64,000 nt of DNA. Source: Alphaproteobacteria bacterium. GTDB lineage: Bacteria; Pseudomonadota; Alphaproteobacteria; Reyranellales; Reyranellaceae. Below the pieces are notes generated by a model that was not told where the DNA came from, did not search any database, and saw only the letters and a program-made list of their open reading frames with translations. Location: the NCBI GenBank assembly GCA_017308235.1, contig JAFKFL010000016.1:124001-188000 (forward strand). Reading direction: 5' to 3'. Every line of letters starts with the position of its first letter. Position 1 is the stretch's first letter. Below, in pieces: positions 47,898 through 56,746 of the stretch. A program made the position numbers and the translations under genes.

Positions 47898-48761
47898 ATG
47901 GGCTCTCAGTCGGGCAAGTATCGATTTCTGTTGATCAACGCATTCAGCCTCGCGCCAGGCAGCGATTTTCAGATGCGCGCCTACTCGGGGCCAAAGGAGG
48001 CACAGCTCTACAACTACGCGGACGTGGCTTCGTTCCTGGCGGATGTCGACTGGGACCTCCATCCCGGCGCCCCGGCGACGCACGGAAACTGGCCCGTCAC
48101 CACCAAGCGGGAGTTCCTGTCCGTGGCCGCGAACAGACTCCCGATCGTCGAGGAGGCGTGCAGGAGCGGCAAGTACAACGCTATCGTCCTGCTGGGCGGT
48201 GGCGATCCGGGCTATATGGAAGCGCGCGAGGTTTGCCGAAACTATCGCATCCCCGTCACGTCGTCGGCCCACGCGCAGATGCATCTCGCCGGCTTCCTCG
48301 GCAACAAGTTCAGCGTCGTCGACATCGGCGAAACCCATAACATGCAGATGTACCATATCGTGGTGCAGTACCGGATGACCGACCGCTGCGCCTCGATCCG
48401 GAACGTGAACTTTCCGCTGCCGAGGCCCAACCATCTGAACGATCGGTCGATCCAGTCGGAGCGCGATCGCGCGATGCAGGGTGGCACGTCGGATATGCTT
48501 GAAGCGGCGGTCAAGGAATCCGTTGCCGCCATCGAAGACGATGGCGCGGAAGTCATCATCCTCGGCTGCTCGGCCGCGTTCTGGCTGCAGCCCTTCCTGC
48601 AGAAGCGGCTGGCAGAAATCGGTTGGGATGTGCCCGTGCTGGAAGGGTGCCGCGCCGCGGTCGAGATGGCGAAGACGCTGGTCAACCTCGGCGTCGACGC
48701 CAGTGGTCTCGCCTTTCCGGGTGACCAGCCGGTCAAATGGCGCCGGCGCAAGGTCTTCTAG
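47898..48761 (+). CDS. Asp/Glu/hydantoin racemase superfamily protein lacking first cysteine
   Basis: This 287-residue member of the Asp/Glu/hydantoin racemase superfamily has the two pseudo-symmetric lobes. The second catalytic motif is VIILGCSAAFWLQPFLQKRL with the cysteine. The first motif, normally A-C-F-x-D-P-G, reads VLLGGGDPGYMEAREVCRNY, so the first cysteine is replaced by glycine. A single-cysteine enzyme cannot use the two-base racemisation mechanism but can act as arylmalonate-decarboxylase or maleate-isomerase type. The following Bug binding protein starts 24 bases after the stop, suggesting co-transcription. Start ATG 47898 follows GAGGGGGA. Confidence 0.8.
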   Translation: MGSQSGKYRFLLINAFSLAPGSDFQMRAYSGPKEAQLYNYADVASFLADVDWDLHPGAPATHGNWPVTTKREFLSVAANRLPIVEEACRSGKYNAIVLLGGGDPGYMEAREVCRNYRIPVTSSAHAQMHLAGFLGNKFSVVDIGETHNMQMYHIVVQYRMTDRCASIRNVNFPLPRPNHLNDRSIQSERDRAMQGGTSDMLEAAVKESVAAIEDDGAEVIILGCSAAFWLQPFLQKRLAEIGWDVPVLEGCRAAVEMAKTLVNLGVDASGLAFPGDQPVKWRRRKVF

Positions 48762-48785
48762 GAACAATTGTGAGGCCCGGAAACG

Positions 48786-49766
48786 ATGATCGGTAAACGC
48801 AAGCTTTTCGCGATAGCGACAGCCACCCTTGTCGCCGGTCCCGCGACGGCCCGCGCGCAGGCAGCCAAACCTTCCGACAAGTATCCTTCAGAGCTGATCA
48901 GGATTGTCGTCCCGCGTTCACCTGGCGGCGGCTCCGACAACCTTGCGCGTCTGCTGGCGCCCGCGCTTGAGAAGAAGCTTGGCGTATCGATCCTCGTGGA
49001 CAATCGCCCCGATGCGACCGCCGTGCTGGGCGCCACGATCGTCGAGAAGAGCAAGCCCAACGGCTACACTTTGTATCTGGCTGACAATTCGTTCTATCAG
49101 AACCCGGCAATCCTCGAGTCGCTGCCTTACGACACCGTCAAGGACTTCACCGCCGTTACGATGCTGGCGCAGGCGCCGGTGATTCTGATGGTGCATCCGG
49201 ACGTGCCGGCGAAGACGTTGCCGGAGCTGATCAAGCTCGCGAAGACATCTCCGCTCACCTTCGCCTCCGGCGGGGTTGGCTCCTCGACCCACTTGATGGG
49301 GGTCATGCTGAACCTGAAAGCCGGCACCAGCATCGTTCACGTGCCGTTCAAATCGTCAGGGCAGGCACTGCTCTCGCTGCTCGGCGGCCATGTGACGATG
49401 CAGTTTGGCGGGCTGAGCTCCGCGGCGTCCTACATCAAGGACGGCAAGGTGCGCGCCCTGGCGACGACGGGCGACCATCGCAATCCAGCTTTTCCCGACG
49501 TTCCGACCTTTGACGAAAGCGGCATCCAGGGCGCCGATGTTTCGAGTGTCTGGGGCCTGCATGCGCCGGCCGGGACGCCCCTCGAGGTGCGACGCACCTT
49601 GCGTGACGCCTTCGCCCAGATCATGCGTGATCCGGACCTGGCGAAGAAGCTCGCGGAGTTCGGCTACGAGGTCATCGCCAATACGCCCGAGGAGCATCAG
49701 GCCCAGACCGCGGCCCTGGTCAGCCAGTGGATCGAGATCGGCAAGAAGGTGAACCTGAGGGAGTAA
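48786..49766 (+). CDS. Bug-type tripartite tricarboxylate transporter substrate-binding protein
   Basis: This 326-residue periplasmic protein of the Bug/TctC family has a signal peptide (LFAIATATLVAGPATARAQ). Motifs are IRIVVPRSPGGGSDNLARLL, the NGYTLYLADNSFYQN region, and VRALATTGDHRNPAFPDVPT toward the C-terminus. Bug proteins bind carboxylates, often with a tctA/tctB permease, but no permease genes accompany it, so it is orphan as in many Burkholderiales and Rhodospirillales. It starts 24 bases after the racemase-like gene. Confidence 0.9.
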   Translation: MIGKRKLFAIATATLVAGPATARAQAAKPSDKYPSELIRIVVPRSPGGGSDNLARLLAPALEKKLGVSILVDNRPDATAVLGATIVEKSKPNGYTLYLADNSFYQNPAILESLPYDTVKDFTAVTMLAQAPVILMVHPDVPAKTLPELIKLAKTSPLTFASGGVGSSTHLMGVMLNLKAGTSIVHVPFKSSGQALLSLLGGHVTMQFGGLSSAASYIKDGKVRALATTGDHRNPAFPDVPTFDESGIQGADVSSVWGLHAPAGTPLEVRRTLRDAFAQIMRDPDLAKKLAEFGYEVIANTPEEHQAQTAALVSQWIEIGKKVNLRE

Positions 49767-49896
49767 TGAAGGTCGGCAGCGGCCTTAACGTTTCCGTCGC
49801 ACGGGGACCTGGCTGGACGAGCTTCGCGAGGTCACTTGCCGTCAGGCGGTCAAGCCGCGCCAGCGCCATCGGGTAACGTAGATTTCCCTCCGGCGC

Positions 49897-49925
49897 TTGA
49901 CATTCCGGCATGCGGCCCCTGTGAT
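49897..49925 (+). promoter_or_regulatory. Probable sigma-70 promoter of the liv operon
   Basis: A perfect TTGACA at 49897-49902 is followed after 17 bases by TGTGAT at 49920-49925 (4 of 6 matches to TATAAT). The leader to the ATG at 49972 is about 40 bases with GGGAG in front. This fits transcription of the LivJ-G-F-H-M cassette. Confidence 0.5.
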
Positions 49926-49971
49926 GCGCTTAACAAAAAGCGAATAAGTATCGATTACAGGGAGAAACGCC

Positions 49972-51282
49972 ATGTCTAAGGGCAATGTGGGGCGTGTTGT
50001 AAGCGTGTTGGCTGCGGTTGCGGCGGCGCTCGCCGTAGCGATGCCTGTGCAGGCCCAGGAAAAGAAGATCAAGATCGGCGTCGTTTATGATCTTACGGGT
50101 CCATTCGCCGGCGGCGGATCGGAACTGCAGTACACCGGCGCCAAGATCATGATGGACTACTTCATCAAGAAAGGCGGCGTCGAAGGCTACCAGATCGAGC
50201 CGATCTATGCCGACGCGCAGAGCAAGCCTGACGTGGCGATCAACGAGGCGGTGCGGCTGGTCGAGCAGGAAAAGGTCGACATGCTGCTGGGCTTCTATTC
50301 GTCGGCGCAGTGCGTGCCGGCCGCGGCGAAGGTGGAGCAGCTCAAGAAGTTCATGTGGCTGACGACGTGCATCTCGAGCGCGGTCCTGGAGAACCGGCAC
50401 CTGCACTACGTCTTTCGCCCGCAGGTCAGTGGCAATCTCTACGGCGTGGCAGCGACGGACATGATCGCCCACTATTCGAAGTCGAAGTTCGGCAAGGAGC
50501 CCAAGGATCTTCGCGTGGCGATCGTCCATGAGGACGGTGCCTACGGCGTCGATGTCGGCAAGGGCGACGAGGCGGGTTCCAAGAAGCATGGCTTCAATAT
50601 TGTGCTGAACGAAGGCTATTCGATCACCGCGCCCGATCTGTCGTCGCTGGTCACCAAGCTCAAGCGCGCCCGGCCGGACGTCATTTTCCATACCGGATAC
50701 AATCCGGACATCACGCTGCTGCTGCGTCAGGCGCGGGAGCAGGGCCTGAAGGTCGGCGCCATCGTTGGCCAAGGTGCGGGCTACAGCGTCTACGACAAGC
50801 TCAAGGAAGGCCTGGGCAACGACTCCAATTATCTCTTCACCATCGATCCGATTTCGATCTGGCTCACCAACCCCAAGAGCCTGGATCCGAAGCTGCCGCC
50901 GATCATCAAGATGATCGGCGACGATTTTGAGAAGATGAAGCCCGGCGTCACCAAGTCTGCCCATATCGGCATGGCCGCCAGCAACACCTACCTCTTCTTC
51001 ACGGAAGTGCTGCCACGCGCCATCAAGAAGTACGGCGGCATCGATGGTGACGCGCTGCGCAAGGCGGCGCTCGACGTCGATCTTCCTGACGGCGGCACGA
51101 TGCTGGGTTTCGGCGTCAAGTTCGCCGGGCAGGATGCCGCCATGGAGGGCCAGAACATGCGTGCGTTCCCGGTCGTCACCCAGTATGTCGACGGCAAGGC
51201 CGTTGTGGTGTGGCCGGAGAGCCAGCAGATGCAGGAACCGGTGCTGCCGCTGCCGGCGGGCACGACGTACAGCTACAAGTAG
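49972..51282 (+). CDS. Branched-chain amino-acid-type ABC transporter, periplasmic binding protein
   Basis: This 436-residue LivJ-like (Peripla_BP_6) protein has a signal peptide (MSKGNVGRVVSVLAAVAAAL). Marks: IKIGVVYDLTGPFAGGGSEL, EKVDMLLGFYSSAQCVPAAA, VAIVHEDGAYGVDVGKGDEA and DVIFHTGYNPDITLLLRQAR. The protein is longer than LivJ (about 370 residues), with the excess near residues 290-330. It is the first gene of the five-gene cassette. Ligand could be branched-chain amino acids, amides or aromatic acids. Confidence 0.92.
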   Translation: MSKGNVGRVVSVLAAVAAALAVAMPVQAQEKKIKIGVVYDLTGPFAGGGSELQYTGAKIMMDYFIKKGGVEGYQIEPIYADAQSKPDVAINEAVRLVEQEKVDMLLGFYSSAQCVPAAAKVEQLKKFMWLTTCISSAVLENRHLHYVFRPQVSGNLYGVAATDMIAHYSKSKFGKEPKDLRVAIVHEDGAYGVDVGKGDEAGSKKHGFNIVLNEGYSITAPDLSSLVTKLKRARPDVIFHTGYNPDITLLLRQAREQGLKVGAIVGQGAGYSVYDKLKEGLGNDSNYLFTIDPISIWLTNPKSLDPKLPPIIKMIGDDFEKMKPGVTKSAHIGMAASNTYLFFTEVLPRAIKKYGGIDGDALRKAALDVDLPDGGTMLGFGVKFAGQDAAMEGQNMRAFPVVTQYVDGKAVVVWPESQQMQEPVLPLPAGTTYSYK

Positions 51283-51311
51283 GCGGCCCGCATCCTGCGC
51301 ACAGGCGAGCC

Positions 51312-52067
51312 GTGCTCGTCGTCGACAACCTGATCAAGCGTTTTGGCGGCTTCACAGCCGTCAACAATGTGTCGTTCAAAGTCGATCAGGGCGAGATCGT
51401 CGGCCTGATCGGTCCGAACGGTTCCGGCAAGAGCACGATCTTCAACATGCTGTCGGGCACCTTCGCACCGTCGCAAGGCTCGATCCGATTCGAAGGCCAT
51501 GAGCTGTCCGGGCTGGCTCCGCACACGATCATCAACCGCGGCATCGGCCGGACCTTTCAGATTCCACGGCCCTTTCGCCGGCTGTCGATTTTCGACAACG
51601 TCGAGCTTGCCGGCTACTACGGCCAGAACCGGCACAGCCGCGCCAAGGCATCGGACGCGGCGAAGCGCGCTCTCGGCCTGGTGGGCCTGCCGACCGACCG
51701 CCATGCCAGTGTCGACGGCCTGGGGGCGGCCGGCCTAAAGAAGCTGGAGCTTGCCAAGGCGCTGGCGACCGGACCCAAGCTGCTGCTCGCCGATGAGAGC
51801 CTGGGCGGCCTCGACGAGAAGGAAATGGATCAGGCGGCCAACATGCTGCGCAAGATCCGTGATGAACTCGGCATCACCATCATCTGGGTCGAACACATCA
51901 TGGGTGTGCTGATGCGCGTGGTCGATCGCGTCATGGTGCTCGATCACGGCGAGAAGATTTCCGAGGGCTTGCCTGGTGTGGTGGCAAGCGATCCGCGCGT
52001 GATCGAGGTCTATCTCGGCACCGATGCCCAGGCCACGCAGGCCGCAGCCGCCGAACGGCGTCGCTGA
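51312..52067 (+). CDS. Branched-chain-type ABC transporter ATPase LivG-like
   Basis: This 251-residue ATPase has Walker A GLIGPNGSGKSTIFNMLSG and the LivG-typical IGRTFQIPRPFRRLSIFDNV. The signature region reads DGLGAAGLKKLELAKAL, a degenerate form of LSYGQQRRLEIARAL. Walker B is LLLADESLGGLDEKEM, with an unusual S-L-G-G-L-D in place of P-x-A-G-L. I chose GTG 51312; the longer open frame overlaps the binding protein. It pairs with LivF as a heterodimer in the ABC importer. Confidence 0.9.
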   Translation: MLVVDNLIKRFGGFTAVNNVSFKVDQGEIVGLIGPNGSGKSTIFNMLSGTFAPSQGSIRFEGHELSGLAPHTIINRGIGRTFQIPRPFRRLSIFDNVELAGYYGQNRHSRAKASDAAKRALGLVGLPTDRHASVDGLGAAGLKKLELAKALATGPKLLLADESLGGLDEKEMDQAANMLRKIRDELGITIIWVEHIMGVLMRVVDRVMVLDHGEKISEGLPGVVASDPRVIEVYLGTDAQATQAAAAERRR

Positions 52068-52078
52068 GGAACCAGCGC

Positions 52079-52783
52079 ATGCTCGAACTCCGGAAAATCG
52101 ATGCGGGATACGGCACCTTCCAGGCGCTGTTCGGCGTCGATCTCGAGGTCAAGGCGGGCGAGGCGGTGGGCGTTGTTGGCCCCAACGGCGCGGGGAAAAC
52201 CACGTTGATGCGGGTCATCTCGGGCCTGATCCGGCCCCGCAAGGGATCCGTCACGATGCAGGGGACGAACGTGCTGGCCACGCCCGCGCACCGTATCGTT
52301 AGCCTCGGTATCGCGCATGTACCCGAAAATCGCCGTCTCTTTCCCGCCCTGTCCGTCGAAGACAACCTCAAGATGGGCGCCTTCATGCCCGAAGCACGCC
52401 CCAAGCATGACCAGCGGCTCGCGTTCGTGTTCGACCTCTTTCCGCGCCTGAAGGAACGCCGTCACCAGCTCGCGGGCACGATGTCGGGGGGTGAGCAGCA
52501 GATGTGCGCGATCGGCCGCGCCCTGATGAGTGAACCCAAGCTCCTGCTGCTCGACGAGCCGTCGGCTGGTCTTGCGCCGGTCGTGGTGCAGCAGGTGTTC
52601 GAGCTGGTGAAGCGCATCCGCGAGGGCGGCCTTACAGTGTTGATCGTCGAGCAGAATGTCCAGCAGGTGCTGAAGGTCGTCGACCGCGCCTATCTGCTCG
52701 AGGCTGGCACGATCCGCGCTTCCGGCAGTTCCGCCGATCTGCTGCAGAGTGACACGATCAAGCAGGCGTACCTCGGTGTTTAA
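52079..52783 (+). CDS. Branched-chain-type ABC transporter ATPase LivF-like
   Basis: This 234-residue ATPase has Walker A VVGPNGAGKTTLMRVISG, IAHVPENRRLFPALSVEDNL, a canonical signature TMSGGEQQMCAIGRALMSEP, and Walker B LLLLDEPSAGLAPVVVQ. The H-loop is LIVEQNVQQVLKVVDRAY. It lies 11 bases after livG. Its canonical signature complements the degenerate one of the LivG-like partner. Confidence 0.94.
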   Translation: MLELRKIDAGYGTFQALFGVDLEVKAGEAVGVVGPNGAGKTTLMRVISGLIRPRKGSVTMQGTNVLATPAHRIVSLGIAHVPENRRLFPALSVEDNLKMGAFMPEARPKHDQRLAFVFDLFPRLKERRHQLAGTMSGGEQQMCAIGRALMSEPKLLLLDEPSAGLAPVVVQQVFELVKRIREGGLTVLIVEQNVQQVLKVVDRAYLLEAGTIRASGSSADLLQSDTIKQAYLGV

Positions 52784-52812
52784 TTCAGCTCACACCCTCG
52801 TTGCAGGAAATA

Positions 52813-52887
52813 GTGTCGTCCCGAGCAGCAGCGAGGGATCTTTAGTCGGCGCTGTGAAAAGATCCCTCACTTCGTTCGGGATGACAC
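52813..52887. repeat. Palindromic intergenic repeat (REP-like) in the liv cassette
   Basis: GTGTCGTCCCGAGCAGCAGC ... GGGATCTTT (52813-52843) faces AAAAGATCCC ... CGGGATGACAC (52857-52887) around a 13-base spacer. The sequence GAGCGNAGCGAGGGATCTTT is a familiar repetitive palindrome of alphaproteobacteria. It lies between the ATPase and permease genes and may stall transcription or protect mRNA ends. Confidence 0.75.
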
Positions 52888-52909
52888 GAATGGATGGGAA
52901 AAGCCGGTA

Positions 52910-53791
52910 ATGCAGGACTTCCTCGACATTTTCGACATCTACCTGCTCGAGGCGGTGCTGAACGGCATTCTGCTGGGGGGCGTGCTTGCGCTGCTGGCGC
53001 TCGGCCTGAACCTGGTGTTCGGCGTGATCGACGTCATATGGATCTGCTACGCCGAGCTGATCATGATCGGCATGTACGCCATGTTCTATCTGGTGTCGGG
53101 TTTCGGCGTTTCCTATTGGCTTGCCGCCCCGCTGTGCATCCTCCTGGTCGCCGCATTGGGTGCGCTGCTGCATCTTCTGGTGATCGAGCCGCTTCTCTCG
53201 GCGCCACCGATCAACCAGCTTCTGGCGACCGGCGGCGTGCTGTTCTTCCTGCAGAGTTTTGCCACCGTTGTCTTCGGCATCGACTTCCGCAACATCGGCA
53301 TCCAGCTGCCGGTGCTGGGCATCGGCGAAATGCATTTCAGCTACGCCCGCCTGCTTGCCTTCATTGCGGCCTTGGTCGGCATGGTCGCTGTCTATATCTT
53401 CATGAAGAAGAGCTACGTCGGAACGGCCATCCGCGCCATCGCGCAGGATCGTGAGATCATGGCGCTGATGGGCGTGGATACGCGCCGTGTCTACCTGATC
53501 ACCTCGGCCCTCGGTGGCGCATTGGCCGGCCTGGCGGCTTGCCTGCTCGTTCTGCTCTACGACGTGCATCCCTTCATCGGCCTTTCGATCGGCCCGATCA
53601 CCTTCCTGATCTGCGTCCTGGGTGGGCTCGGCAACTTCATCGGCGGCTTTGTCGCGGCCTTCGTGTTTGCCGAGATCATCTCGCTCGGCGGGCTCTTCTC
53701 CGACCTGGAGTGGGGCTATGTGCTGGCCTTCGGCTTCTTCATCCTGATGATGTTCATCCGGCCACGCGGCCTGCTGGCGAGGCGGTCATGA
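52910..53791 (+). CDS. Branched-chain-type ABC transporter permease LivH-like
   Basis: This 293-residue permease has about eight helices. Marks are LNGILLGGVLALLALGLNLV, VFGVIDVIWICYAELIMIGM, the coupling region YVGTAIRAIAQDREIMALMG, and ITFLICVLGGLGNFIGGFVA. The ATG 52910 follows the REP-like element. The TGA overlaps the livM ATG (ATGA at 53788). Confidence 0.93.
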   Translation: MQDFLDIFDIYLLEAVLNGILLGGVLALLALGLNLVFGVIDVIWICYAELIMIGMYAMFYLVSGFGVSYWLAAPLCILLVAALGALLHLLVIEPLLSAPPINQLLATGGVLFFLQSFATVVFGIDFRNIGIQLPVLGIGEMHFSYARLLAFIAALVGMVAVYIFMKKSYVGTAIRAIAQDREIMALMGVDTRRVYLITSALGGALAGLAACLLVLLYDVHPFIGLSIGPITFLICVLGGLGNFIGGFVAAFVFAEIISLGGLFSDLEWGYVLAFGFFILMMFIRPRGLLARRS

Positions 53792-54750
53792 CCGCCCGGT
53801 ACGGCGCCTGGTTGGCCTTGGCAGCAGTGCTCCTCGTCGCATTGCCTCTCGTGCACCGCGATCCCTATCACCTGCACATCATGGTGCTGATCCTGATCTG
53901 GTCGTTCGCCTATACGTCGTGGTCGATGATGGGCCGGTTCGGCCTGACATCGCTTGGCCATGGCGGCTTCATGGGCGTCGGCGCCTACGTCACGGCGCTG
54001 TTGTGGAATCACCTTGGCGTGTCGCCTTGGCTCGGCATTCCCATCGCACTCGTCTGTGCCGGCGCGCTCGCGCTGGTCGTGGCCTATCCCTGCTTTCGTT
54101 TCCGCATTACCGGCCATTACTTCGCACTGGTGACGCTGGCTTTGTCCGGCATCGTGTTGCAGGTCATCACGGCGTCGCGCGACTACACCGGCGGGTCGTT
54201 GGGATATACCCCCGAGGCAGCGACAGGCAGCAAACTCCTGGCGCTGCAGTCGAGCGACAAGACGGTCTGGTATTTCGGTGCACTCGCGGTCTGGGTGGCG
54301 GGGTTGCTGATCTGGTTTTTGGTCGATCGCAGCATGATGCGCCACGCCATGGAGGCGATCTCCGAGGACGAGGATGCCGCCGCCGCCGCCGGCGTGAACG
54401 TCACGGCGGAAAAGCTCAAGATCACCGTGCTGAGCGCGCTCATGACGGCGCTCGCCGGTGCGGTTTATTGCCAGTACCAGATGTTCATTTCGCCGGACAC
54501 GGTGAGCGGCATCGCCGTGTCGTTGCAGATGGTGTTCGCGGCCGTGGTGGGCGGCCTTTACGTCGCGCTCGGTCCGACAGTCGGCGCCGTCATCACGATC
54601 CTGCTGGCCGAAGTGCTGCGCGTCGGCTTCGGCACCAAGGCTGTCGGCTGGGACAACTTGATCTACGGCGTGCTTTTGGTTGCGTTCATCATCTTTTTGC
54701 CCAAGGGCATCCTGGGCAGCCTGCTTGAGCGGGTTCGCGTCAGACGCTAA
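53788..54750 (+). CDS. Branched-chain-type ABC transporter permease LivM-like
   Basis: This 320-residue permease has about nine helices. Marks are LTSLGHGGFMGVGAYVTALL, ITGHYFALVTLALSGIVLQV, the coupling segment MRHAMEAISEDEDAAAAAGV, and VFAAVVGGLYVALGPTVGAV. ATG 53788 overlaps the livH stop. Its TAA stop overlaps the convergent cyclase stop by 4 bases (CTAA). It completes the transporter. Confidence 0.93.
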   Translation: MTARYGAWLALAAVLLVALPLVHRDPYHLHIMVLILIWSFAYTSWSMMGRFGLTSLGHGGFMGVGAYVTALLWNHLGVSPWLGIPIALVCAGALALVVAYPCFRFRITGHYFALVTLALSGIVLQVITASRDYTGGSLGYTPEAATGSKLLALQSSDKTVWYFGALAVWVAGLLIWFLVDRSMMRHAMEAISEDEDAAAAAGVNVTAEKLKITVLSALMTALAGAVYCQYQMFISPDTVSGIAVSLQMVFAAVVGGLYVALGPTVGAVITILLAEVLRVGFGTKAVGWDNLIYGVLLVAFIIFLPKGILGSLLERVRVRR

Positions 54751-55760
54751 CGCCGTTCGAGGGCGGCAACCGAGAGCGGGGCGACGCGTCCGCGCAACGA
54801 GAGGGTCGAGAGGGGTTTCGATTTGAGATCAGGCGGCACGGTCGTCTGGTCCAGCAGGTCTGTCGACGCCAGCACATCCTCGCCGAGCGTCTTGGTCGCA
54901 TCGAGCAGGCGCGCTGCCACGTTCAGCGTATCGCCGACATAGGCGATCTCGCGGCGCAGGTCACCGATCTCCCCGGCGACGATCTCGCCCCAGTGCAGGG
55001 CGGCGCGGAATTGGGGAACCGTGCCAAAGCGGGATTTGTACCTCTTGCTGTTTGCGGCAATTCGATCCTGGACGATGAACGGGCAGGCGACGCAGTCGCC
55101 ATTGGCGATCGCATCGGTGCGCGACCACGTCAGGATCGCCTCGTCGCCGACATACTTGTGGATTTCCGCCCGGCATTCGAGCGCCGCATCGGCGACATCC
55201 TGGAAGAAGGCATTCAGGAGCTCATGGAAGCGGATCGGGCCAAGGCGTTCCGCCATGCCCGTCGAGTCCTTCATGTCGATCAGTGCGAAGGCGCGCTGCT
55301 CGCGCCGCGGCTGTACATAGCGGCCGGTCAGGAGGTTCTTGAGGGTGCGAAAGCCAAGGAGGCGGCCCACTTCAAACACGAGATTGGCGGCCACGGACAT
55401 CGCCACAGCAAAGACGATCGAGGGCCGGAAGGTTTCGTCGAAGACCGTCGGCGAGTCGTTGAAGAGCAGGCGCACGATCACCATGCCGCCGATGATGACG
55501 GCGATATAGAAAAGACTCCTGAACCCGAAATAGACCGCCAGAGGCTGGCGCCTGAGACGTCGCAGAAGGCGAGTGCTTTGCCCCTTGATCTCGAACAGCA
55601 GGATCGGCGTTGCGATGGCAATGGAATGGAGCACGCCCATCACCACCGCATGCAGAGAATGGTCGCCGATCAAATAACCAAAGCAGGCGCTGATCACCGC
55701 GCTCGCAATACTGAGCGCCAGAAAAATCCGCCATTCCCGGTGGGCGCGACCCGATCTCAT
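54747..55760 (-). CDS. Membrane-anchored class III adenylate/guanylate cyclase
   Basis: This 337-residue cyclase has an N-terminal membrane domain of about four to five helices (residues 10-125) and a C-terminal catalytic CYC domain (residues 155-325). Catalytic marks are FALIDMKDSTGMAERLGP with the first metal Asp, IHKYVGDEAILTW with the second Asp, FRAALHWGEIVAGEIGD, and IAYVGDTLNVAARLLDATK with the substrate- and transition-state-binding Asp, Asn and Arg. It can form cAMP or cGMP. It is the last gene of an overlapping unit with a PLP dehydratase and HAD enzyme. Its start overlaps the dehydratase stop by 4 bases. Confidence 0.9.
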   Translation of the reverse strand: MRSGRAHREWRIFLALSIASAVISACFGYLIGDHSLHAVVMGVLHSIAIATPILLFEIKGQSTRLLRRLRRQPLAVYFGFRSLFYIAVIIGGMVIVRLLFNDSPTVFDETFRPSIVFAVAMSVAANLVFEVGRLLGFRTLKNLLTGRYVQPRREQRAFALIDMKDSTGMAERLGPIRFHELLNAFFQDVADAALECRAEIHKYVGDEAILTWSRTDAIANGDCVACPFIVQDRIAANSKRYKSRFGTVPQFRAALHWGEIVAGEIGDLRREIAYVGDTLNVAARLLDATKTLGEDVLASTDLLDQTTVPPDLKSKPLSTLSLRGRVAPLSVAALERR

Positions 55761-56746
55761 GCCGATGCGCGGCGCTCCAGGGCGCGTGTGAAGGTTACGG
55801 GGTCAACATTGCCGCCGGAGCAGACAACGGCAACCGTGCGGTCCTTCACCGGCAGCTTGCCGGTCAGCGCCGCCGCCAGCGCCACGGCGCCGCCCGGCTC
55901 GACCACCAGCTTGAACTCGCGGAACGCAACTTCCATGGCGTCGAGCACTTCTTCGTCGGTGACGACGAGGCCCGGTCCCAGCACCTTCTGAGCCAGCGGA
56001 AAGGTGACATCGCCGGGTTCGGGCGCGAGCAAGGCATCGCAGATCGAGCCCGAGAGCTTGTCGTTGCGCCGCTTCGCGCCGGCGGCCAGTGAGCGCGTCA
56101 TGTCGTCGAAACCCGCCGGTTCGCCCGCATGCACGGTCGTCGAAGGGCTGATGCCCTTGACGCCGAGCGCCACGCCGGTCGAAAGGCCACCACCGGAGCA
56201 GGGCGCGGCGACGGCATCGAGCGTGACTCCGAATGCCTTTGCCTGCTCGGCGAGTTCCAGCCCGGCTGTGCCTTGTCCAACCAGGATCCACGGATGATCG
56301 TAGGGCGGCACCACCGTGGCGCCGGTCTTCTTTGCAATGCCCAGCCCGATCTCTTCGCGACTCTCCTTGACGCGGTCGTACAGAACGACCTCCGCGCCGC
56401 TTGCGCGCGTGTTTGCGACCTTCAGAGCAGGCGCATCAGCCGGCATCACGATCGTTGCCTTGATGCCCATCAGACGTGCCGCTTCGGCGAGACCTTGTGC
56501 GTGGTTGCCGGACGACCAACCGACCACGCCCTTCTTGCGATCGGCATCGCTCATGGAGGCAAGAAAATTGTAGGCGCCGCGGATCTTGAACGAGCCGGTC
56601 CGTTGCAGGCATTCCGCCTTGATGAACAGGCGTCCGCCAAGCCGTGCGTTGACGCGCGCGGTCTCGAGTAACGGAGTCCGCACGACGATGCCGTCCAGGC
56701 GACGGGCGGCGGCTTGGACATCGGCGAAGGTCGGCAACGAAGACAT
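55757..56746 (-). CDS. Threonine/serine dehydratase family PLP enzyme
   Basis: This 329-residue beta-family PLP protein resembles catabolic threonine/serine dehydratases and the hydroxyectoine-pathway dehydratase EutB. PLP lysine motif: ECLQRTGSFKIRGAYNFL. Other marks are GVVGWSSGNHAQGLAEAARL, the phosphate loop APCSGGGLSTGVALG, and VVCSGGNVDPVTF at the end. It would produce 2-oxobutyrate or pyruvate plus ammonia. No C-terminal regulatory ACT domain is present, so it is the short catabolic form. ATG 56746 overlaps the HAD stop by one base; the downstream cyclase is coupled by a 4-base overlap. Confidence 0.9.
   Translation of the reverse strand: MSSLPTFADVQAAARRLDGIVVRTPLLETARVNARLGGRLFIKAECLQRTGSFKIRGAYNFLASMSDADRKKGVVGWSSGNHAQGLAEAARLMGIKATIVMPADAPALKVANTRASGAEVVLYDRVKESREEIGLGIAKKTGATVVPPYDHPWILVGQGTAGLELAEQAKAFGVTLDAVAAPCSGGGLSTGVALGVKGISPSTTVHAGEPAGFDDMTRSLAAGAKRRNDKLSGSICDALLAPEPGDVTFPLAQKVLGPGLVVTDEEVLDAMEVAFREFKLVVEPGGAVALAAALTGKLPVKDRTVAVVCSGGNVDPVTFTRALERRASA

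Noticed and set aside
49720..49911. A 63-codon minus-strand open frame in the gap before livJ.
   Set aside because: No ribosome site, no homology sign, overlaps the end of the Bug gene and the promoter; probably spurious.
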